Shown in pieces: positions 57,397 through 64,000 of a stretch of 64,000 nt of DNA (positions are counted from its first letter, which is position 1; each line of letters begins with the position of its first letter). The notes beneath the pieces are model-generated. The model made no database searches. It had not been told where the DNA came from and saw only the letters and a program-made list of their open reading frames with translations. The translations under genes and the position numbers were made by a program. The stretch lies in contig WAEK01000002.1 in assembly GCA_011634665.1 (NCBI GenBank), forward strand, positions 1 through 64,000, read 5' to 3'. The DNA comes from Mortierella sp. BCC40632 (Eukaryota > Mortierellomycota > Mortierellomycetes > Mortierellales > Mortierellaceae).

Positions 57397-58769
57397 AAAG
57401 AGTGCGTGAAGACACTGTACTATTAGCTTTATAGCGAACCATCTATAGAACATACTAGTCTTCCTCGTACCTCTTTCTCCTTTTTATTCCTAGTCCTTCC
57501 GTTTTTAATAATCCAAATAAAACAAAAGAATGAGATGACAATACAACGGATTGTTCCACATGGACAAGTACCCTATCTATTTTCCGCCCAACTACCCCCT
57601 AGAAAACTAGAGAGCAGAACTAAACGTGGCCTTTTTTTTAGAGAGAGATCAAGCAAAGAATTGATGGCTGTGGTGTCCAAGGAGACTACATGGTCTTGCC
57701 ATAACACTCAATGTGTTACAAAGGGTCCCAGAGGCGCCGAGTTGCTCTCTTGTATCGCTTGGTGGTTTACATCAAACCTGCTCTTGACAACCACAGGTGC
57801 AGCGACCTACCCCAGGATAATCGAGTAAAGTAGAGGGCTCCAAGACAATCAATCCTTTGAGCTTACCTGCTGCTTCCTGGGAACTTTGAACTACACTCCA
57901 ACAATTAGACAGACCTCGCTACTCAGCTCCAATTACGGTTCACAAGAGATGAGACACTGTAGTTAGAAGGGACTCTATGACTGCCTGAGCTTATTAAGAC
58001 GAACAAGAGGGATCGAGTGTCGAGATTGGAGTCTCAACACATGGTTCTCCATCGTCTCTCGGCACCTCAAGAGGTTGGATCAAATGTAGTTTGACTTCGA
58101 CCAGTCATTTCTCCGCTTGTTCACCGCACAAGTCACTACAACAATTGAGTGGGTCGTGAAACAAGATGGAGCAAACTTCTTTTTGTGGGACTCTCAAAAG
58201 CAAACTCGAGGAATTTTGCCACAGTTCGTAGGGACCTGCGGATCTCGACCTTTCACGTGGGACAAGGTATTTGACTTAATTGATAGGGTCGCTAGAAGGA
58301 TGCGTAGGCTGACACTAAACCAAGAGACGATGTCCATTGAATATCATACCTAAAGCATCAAGGCCTCGTAACGCCTGATAGAACCATTGTCCACATTAGT
58401 GTGCCACAAGCTGATATTTTCCATGATCTCAACATCTACCTTCGCTCCAGACTACCTGGCCTGTTGTAGCAATTGAGGGAGAGGACGCCAATTGGAGATA
58501 AGGTGGTTCGGTGTCGCTGTGTCTGGAGAACATGTGTTGGCTGAAATGGCCCTCGACAGCACTCTCAACCATTTCAAGTCCCTGGATTTCTATCGAAACG
58601 CCATCTGCCAAAGTCACCAGTCGGACTGTTCTTCCTAGCTAACATCCTTTCATCAACACTCTCAGCTGAATGCGTGATAAAAACAACAATAGAGCATGAT
58701 ATGAGCCAGTATCCCACCATTTCTCAATACTTTAATCCCCACCTCTTCAGGGATACTATCCAAGAAACC
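57397..58769. other. Unit 4 insert with a short open frame
   Basis: The longest version of the block missing from unit 1. From 58117 to 58353 the plus strand is open for 78 codons (WVVKQDGANFFLWDSQ, FTWDKVFDLIDRVARRMRR), where units 2 and 3 are broken. No family was recognised. Units 2 and 3 lack roughly 58460-59090. Confidence 0.45.
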
Positions 58770-60008
58770 GATCAATCAACATTCGTGTATCTCTCATAAG
58801 ATTCTTTATGGCTTAGAGAACATGAAAGTTAACCTGCTGTCCAGTCTCGATGTCTGTTGTAAGCTTCCAAAGAAGTCCCTGCCAGTACTTTGAGAAATTC
58901 TAACTCTACTTCCAAGTGCCTTGCGATTGCAACCGAGACTGCAAGAAACCTTTGAATCTCTATCTCGAGAAGGGTACTCAAAAGCGATGGACTTGATGTA
59001 TCTGCTGTTCCACCCGCTCTTGTATTTGTTGCAGAGTCGGCTGGCGCATCAAGGTTGGGACGAAGACTCGTCCCTAGACAAAAGAGGCGACCTTGATTTC
59101 GAGTCGCTTGTTAAAGTTGCTAGTAAAGCTGAAGAGTCGAAGTTTGATGACGAAGACATCGCTGATGCGAATGCTGACCTCGAGGCAGCTCAAGACCAAG
59201 TGGATAAGGATGTTGATGAGATTGGGCCTTGCTCTCATGATAAGCTTGATCTTATGAACCAACACTAGATAGATGTCCCTTGAGAATCTGATTGTTCCCA
59301 TACCTCTGTGTTGGTAGCAGTGTTTCTCAAAAGTCGGATGATATCCGACCTGACATTTTTTTTCCTGTGTTATCTCCGTCCAGAAAAAAAGTCGGATCGG
59401 ATATCATCCGACTTTTGAGAATCACTGGAACTTGGTAACCCGCGCTTCTCTTCTTTTATGCTAAGTCTTTGTTGAATTATTTCTCGTTTATTAGTGCTCC
59501 CTAGTCCAACGTTATCGGTTCTCTCTCTACAAGCATTTGCTGTTGCCACCACATGTCTCATCCGTTCCAAATGTACTGAACAAGACGGGACGATACCTAT
59601 CGATGCCTCCAGTGTGGCCTTGTACTGCCTAGCAAGTGTCTGATGAGTATCCCAGCGTCTCTTGAATGCTCCTCCGCTGAGACTCATAGACCGAGGTGCA
59701 AAGCCTTTTGTAACGTACTAAGTGTCGTATGGGGTGAGTAGCACAATAGCTGATAGTGGCTCGATATTCTCCTGGCTACCATCCGTAAAGCCTCGGAAAG
59801 GCGTCATACGCTTGAGCCTCGGTTTGTCATCGGCCAAGTCTTTGTCTGAGAGTAGACTTTGTCTGTATTCTCCTCTGATTGTGCCGAATGATGAGATGGA
59901 ATGAGAGTGCTGGAGGAAGACGACATGGCGGATGGAGGAGCAAGGAGATGTGGAGTCAAACCAAAATTCTCTCTCCCTTCCTCCACTGTGACTTGCCTTG
60001 AAGAACAT
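58770..60008 (-). pseudogene. Array ORF relic, unit 4 (split by a MITE)
   Basis: It keeps MTPFRGFTDGSQ and GGAFKRRWDTHQT with the shared TAG, and the C-terminal SLLSTLLEIEIQR block lost from units 2 and 3. A foldback MITE (59318-59427) is inserted in the middle. Confidence 0.6.
59318..59427. mobile_element. Foldback MITE family A, copy 3, inside the array
   Basis: 110 bp with CAGTGTTTCTCAAAAGTCGG ... GAGAATCACTG and centre CCTGTGTTATCTCCGTCCAG, opposite in orientation to copy 2. Flanks GTTGGTAG and CTTGGTAA resemble an imperfect 8-base duplication. Units 2 and 3 show the empty site (TTGGTTGGTAGCCTGCGC at about 46930 and 52768). Confidence 0.85.
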
Positions 60009-60043
60009 TGTGAGATCAGTGTAGAGGCGACACTTGGTGGCGT

Positions 60044-61021
60044 CTCTTGGTCGGAGTATCTTTGTCTGCTGATCTCACTGATGCCTGCAGCTCCATCCTT
60101 GAACAGCTTGACCAACTCGAGACCAGCTTGTCTCCTACTCGACTTCCTATCTCTTCTTTTTTTTTTCTGCGTTAGTTGGTTGTTGGATTCGATCGGCCTC
60201 TTTCACCTAGACTCTGTAGTGCCACTCTCAACACTTTAGCTTTCTTTCATTGCTCCACTTAGTCACCTTGCCTGCATCCACCTAGTCACCATCATCGCTG
60301 GCTCCATAAAACCTTCCTCACAAACCCACTCTTGAGAGCCAGGCCTCAGCCCCGCTCTAACCCGACTGGACTTTTGCCAAATATGGAAAAACCACATTTG
60401 AGCGTCCAGGTTTTTTTGTCAGGTTTGGACAGAGTTGCTTTCTCTCTTCAACCACAACCACTACTAACTTGCCATCGCCATCGGAGGACAGAATCCGAAA
60501 TGGGCCCATCTCCACGTCCGAAAACACACATGTGAGCATCTGCAGGGGGAACGGACACAGCGTTGACACCATCCGCTCATTCTCTCTCTCTCCCTCTCTC
60601 TTTCACTGCACAGCAGATCTCAGCCAAGAAGCCGTCAAACGAACTGGGTGCTTCTGCCTTGCCCTATGGGTCAGGAAGCATGCTGCCAATGCCACTCCTC
60701 CGGTCAAACCTGCCGCTCCTGCTGCTCCTACTGCTCACAGGACTAACAAGCCTTTCAACTGAACAATATCCGCCAACAACGACATGGAACTGGAAGACGA
60801 GGACAACCTCTTGGACGAAGCTGACATGATCAAGCTTACTAAGGAACAGATCGAGGCACATGATTGCAGGTTCACCAGTCTCAAGTAGAAGAGGTGCGAG
60901 AACTATATCTGTGGCGTGGAAGAAGAGAAAGAACTAGATAACGCTCCTAACTGGTCCAACTCAAGTAGTCCCAGGTCCAGAAGGTTCAATTCGGATGTGG
61001 ATGGCATTGATTTTCATAATT
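60044..61021 (+). pseudogene. DRE2 relic, unit 5
   Basis: The least decayed DRE2 relic in exon 3: GAACTGGGTGCTTCTGC, the acidic linker (GAACTGGAAGACGAGGAC) and part of cluster motif I are recognisable. TAG replaces a lysine codon before the cysteines, one cysteine codon is changed (TAT), and motif II is deleted. A CA repeat (61026-61049) follows. Confidence 0.85.
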
Positions 61022-63008
61022 GTATGCACACACACACACACACACACAGCCAACAAGCCCCTAACTCTTTCTCTCCTTACCATTCATCATCCCTGGCTTG
61101 AATATCCAAATGAGATAAGGCAGCCCACTATAGGAAGAATGACTTTTTTTACGCGTTGCCTAGCATAATTTCTGCATCCCAAGGAATTGCAACACAACTC
61201 CCGAACATCTCTCATTTTCCTCAGTACTATGAATACTAAGCCCAGGTAAAATTATGTAGCTCTTCTGGTGTATCCTCCTTTTTATCAATGAACGTCAATA
61301 TGGGATCGATATTGACGTCAAGCTAATGTCGCCATAAAGTAGAAAAAAGGTCAAAGAAGTGTGCATCTTAGATCTGGGACCCTGGGCTTTGCTTCAAAAT
61401 ACTGTCATCTAAGGCAACGGCTGGACAAATTGAGGATACAAAACCTGCCAAGTGTGACTCTGACGCAATCTAGAGGGTCTACATGTACTGTACTGGACCA
61501 AGAGAACCTCGACGATTAGTCCCTGGAAGTGCTCGTCTCATCGAGATAAGGATGCTGGGTTCGAAGTGGCTCATGGTGGTCTATGGCAGCTCGTGGTGGT
61601 TCATGGCGGAGCATGCCGATTCATGGCGCAAAAAATGGACAACAGCCCTATTTGAACCACGGGTTACTTTTTGGGCGGTAAATATCTTACCAATGACTAT
61701 TTTAGGGCCTGATGGAAAACAACAACACACACAAACACATCAAAGATCAACAACAGCTTGTGTCTCCTCCAAGTTTGGAATGCACCAAAAGCAGGGTAGT
61801 CTATTCATCCTCTGAACAGAACACATGTGTAAACCTGCGGGCGGGCAGGGGAGGGTCTCCTGAGTTGTACTCCACATGTTCAGGGCGTGCTCTCATCCCG
61901 ACCCCAGAGAAATCGTCATGCCAATGTGTTGTTGGCGGACTTTTTTTGTTTTTAGCCAATCAGACAAGGGTACTCTACATCTTCTGGCCCATGGCTACTT
62001 CACGATGCTGAACCGGCTGGAGACATTGGCACGCTCTAGTAACAGTCATTGTCTAGTGGATGAACTCTTTATTTTTTCTCTCGGTTGGTAACCCCTTCTC
62101 ATTCCTTCCCTCCCTATCCTCTCTATTGACCCATGTGGGCGATGGACCCTCGCTTCTCATCCAACGGAAGTCTCTTTTAGAGCTCTACTTGTTGTTCTGC
62201 CTTTTAAAAAGACCCTCCCACCCTGATTCGTACCTTGATGAGACCCCCCTAACGGTGCAGAGCGAGGCGGGATTCTTAGCATACCCTGTTAGTCTGGGGC
62301 CGACTTCATTAGGGTGTTCAACACATTTAGAAGCGGAGCATCCTCCGCCTAAAAGGGGAAAAGGCTGCTCATTTCGCCTCCTTCAATGTCTAACATAGTA
62401 CGTATCCTTGTTCCCTTCATATCCCAATCTGGTGCTTTTCCAGGAACAGCTCCCTAATAATCAAGGTGGTCGGGAATAGCATGTCATAAACCCACTCTCT
62501 TACTCTCCTGGCACGGCCGCCCGCATTTCTTCCCATGGAAAATTTATAACTGTTTGTCTAGATGCAAGTACTAGGGCTCTCGAGCTTTTCTCTCTTGTGT
62601 CTTTTTTTTTGTCGTTTGCTCCCTAGCCCTGCGGAGAGCGTGGTACAACCCAGGGCCACACAACATCGCTCAGACATACTGGAGAATAGGCTAGTGAACT
62701 CTTCGGGGAACGCCCTTTTGTGCATTCCTTGTGCCTGTGGTGCCTTTCTTAGAGAATGATGAGTAGGGCTGGGGGGCTTGAAGAGTAGACGAGCTCTCTC
62801 TTGCCGCTCATAAATAAAAACCTGCCCTTCTCGCCGAAAAAGAATCCACAACAAACAGAATCAACCTCATCCAACCCACCTCAAGCACTCAAAAAAGAAG
62901 CCAGGCACCTTTTCCTTTCCTTTCCTTTCTCAAATCTTTCGACTTTTCCTACTCTTCTGACCTCGATCACACTTACTTTCTACCCTTGCAAACAAAAAGA
63001 AAAGAAAA
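61022..63008. other. Unit 5 intergenic block
   Basis: Recognisably homologous to the other blocks (CATGTTCAGGGCGTGCTCTCAT, a TATA site at 62810) but the most diverged. The long T run is absent. No gene is present. Confidence 0.55.
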
Positions 63009-64000
63009 ATGAAGTTCGCCAGTATCATTTCCGCCGCCGTTGCCATTGCTGCCATGAGTCCCATGGTTGCTGAGGCTGCCACGAACACCACGTTCAGCGT
63101 CCTTTCCAACAATGTCTACTTTCTCAGCGAGGTTCTCTATCCCAATTGGGGTCAAAGTAAGTCCAGCTTCTTTTGGGACTGACAAATCCCTTCTCCCCCT
63201 CCCTTTTTTAGTTTGAATTTAGTCCAAGGGGCATGCAGATTCGGAGCAACCGTTACTCATCCTCAACTCTTATTATTCCCCCCCCCCTCTGTCTATCACT
63301 CTTTCACATCACTCAGGGGAGCGTGCACAATTGATTGCCGACTCTCAGTATGTCAAGGGTCACGATGTGGTTGTGATCCAGGAATGCTTCGACTCGGACC
63401 CCTGCACGATCCTGCGTAATGGCCTCCGTTCCCAATGTAAGTTATACACAAACACGATTACAAAAAAAAAACAAAAAACCAAAATGTCTGCCACAAGAGG
63501 CGCAAAAAAAAATCATGTACCTTACGCCGAAACCAACCAACTCATTTTCTCGTCTTGCTTTATCACGGTAGATCCTAACATGACGCCCATTGTTGGTCAG
63601 ACCAAGAGTGGTTGGGACTCGACCGAAGGATGGTACTCGGTTGCTGCCACAGAGAATGGAGGTGTTCTCATCATGAGCAAGTGGCCTATTAAGAAGAAGG
63701 TTCAGTATGTGTACAGATACGGTTGTGGCGCTGACTGGTAAGTGTTGCCTCCTACTCCCTGTCTCCTTCCTCCCCACTTCCTTCTCTCTTTCTTTCTCCC
63801 ACTTCCTGCTCACTTGTTGATCATTCTCTGTCAGCTGAAAAGAGATACATCGATCGTGCGAGACAGCTGCGAGCTCTTCAAAGCTCTTGAACCTTACTCG
63901 TCTCTTCTCTCCTCTCTCTCTCTCTCTTTCACTAGGTTCTCGAACAAGGGATTTGCCTATGTGGTTCTTGACTACAAGGGCACGAACGTCCACGTCTTTG
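63009..64000 (+). CDS. Secreted sphingomyelinase, copy 5 (partial at window end)
   Basis: Exons 63009-63156, 63317-63436, 63572-63737 and from 63936 onward; exons 1-3 have the standard 148, 120 and 166 bases and are unbroken. The signal peptide is the same as in copy 1. It differs from copies 1-4 in SNN for SHN at residues 33-35, ADSQYVKG, and RYGCGADW. The metal-binding IQECFD is kept. The introns differ in sequence and length from the other copies, so it separated early. The catalytic C-terminus is outside the window. Confidence 0.88.

Larger units (their letters stand above)
35410..64000 (+). repeat. Five-unit tandem array: DRE2 (relic) - sphingomyelinase - minus-strand ORF
   Basis: Units start at 35410, 41778, 47528, 53371 and 60044, each at CTCTTGGTCGGA/G, a sequence of DRE2 exon 1 near codon 14. 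Lengths are about 6.37, 5.75, 5.84 and 6.67 kb, with the fifth cut by the window. Order is constant in each: DRE2 sequence, intergenic block, sphingomyelinase gene (starts 38829, 44343, 50179, 56026, 63009), then a minus-strand ORF that abuts the next unit. Units 2 and 3 are nearly identical and share an internal deletion relative to unit 4; unit 5 is the most diverged. Unequal crossing-over after an initial duplication explains the layout (inference). Confidence 0.93.

Overview
The window looks like a chromosome piece from a filamentous early-diverging fungus, most likely a Mortierella-type mould (inference). The evidence is the mix of spliced genes with short GT-AG introns, chromodomain Ty3/gypsy and LINE retrotransposon debris, a Crinkler (CRN)-type gene, an NLRC3-like leucine-rich repeat gene, a large F-box gene and secreted bacterial-type sphingomyelinases. 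No prokaryotic operon structure, rRNA or tRNA was recognised.

Layout. 1-5327: a Ty3/gypsy chromovirus-type LTR retrotransposon on the minus strand, with several frameshifts and its far LTR cut by the window edge. 5328-6440: a second, older gypsy pol fragment on the plus strand. 6441-18950: a repeat-rich stretch with two foldback MITE families, an LRR gene, a LINE 3' end with its poly(A) tail, and a CRN pseudogene. 19226-33146: ordinary genes: a small secreted protein, an F-box protein, a nine-exon SMPD4 (neutral sphingomyelinase-3) homologue, a membrane-anchored DUF900 alpha/beta hydrolase, and an SLC10A7/Rch1-type transporter. 35371-36936: intact DRE2 (anamorsin, cytosolic Fe-S assembly).

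35410-64000 (continuing beyond the window) is the main feature: five head-to-tail units of about 5.8-6.7 kb. Each unit is [DRE2 or a DRE2 remnant] - intergenic block - [secreted bacterial-type sphingomyelinase gene, 4 exons, 317 aa] - [degenerate minus-strand ORF]. Every later unit starts at the same point, about codon 14 of DRE2. So DRE2 is intact only in unit 1, where its own promoter and start lie outside the repeat, while units 2-5 carry promoterless, decayed DRE2 relics. The sphingomyelinase is what the array amplifies: copies 1 and 5 read cleanly as far as seen, and copies 2-4 carry single-base indels that may be real or consensus errors. An unrelated sphingomyelinase family member (SMPD4 type) lies 11.5 kb upstream of the array.

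How the parts relate: DRE2, SMPD4-like, the hydrolase and the transporter look like conserved housekeeping or membrane genes. The sphingomyelinase array, CRN, LRR and F-box genes and the small secreted protein are the variable, environment-facing set, placed next to transposon debris. Exon coordinates were worked out by hand from splice signals and frame continuity and have not been tested against transcripts.
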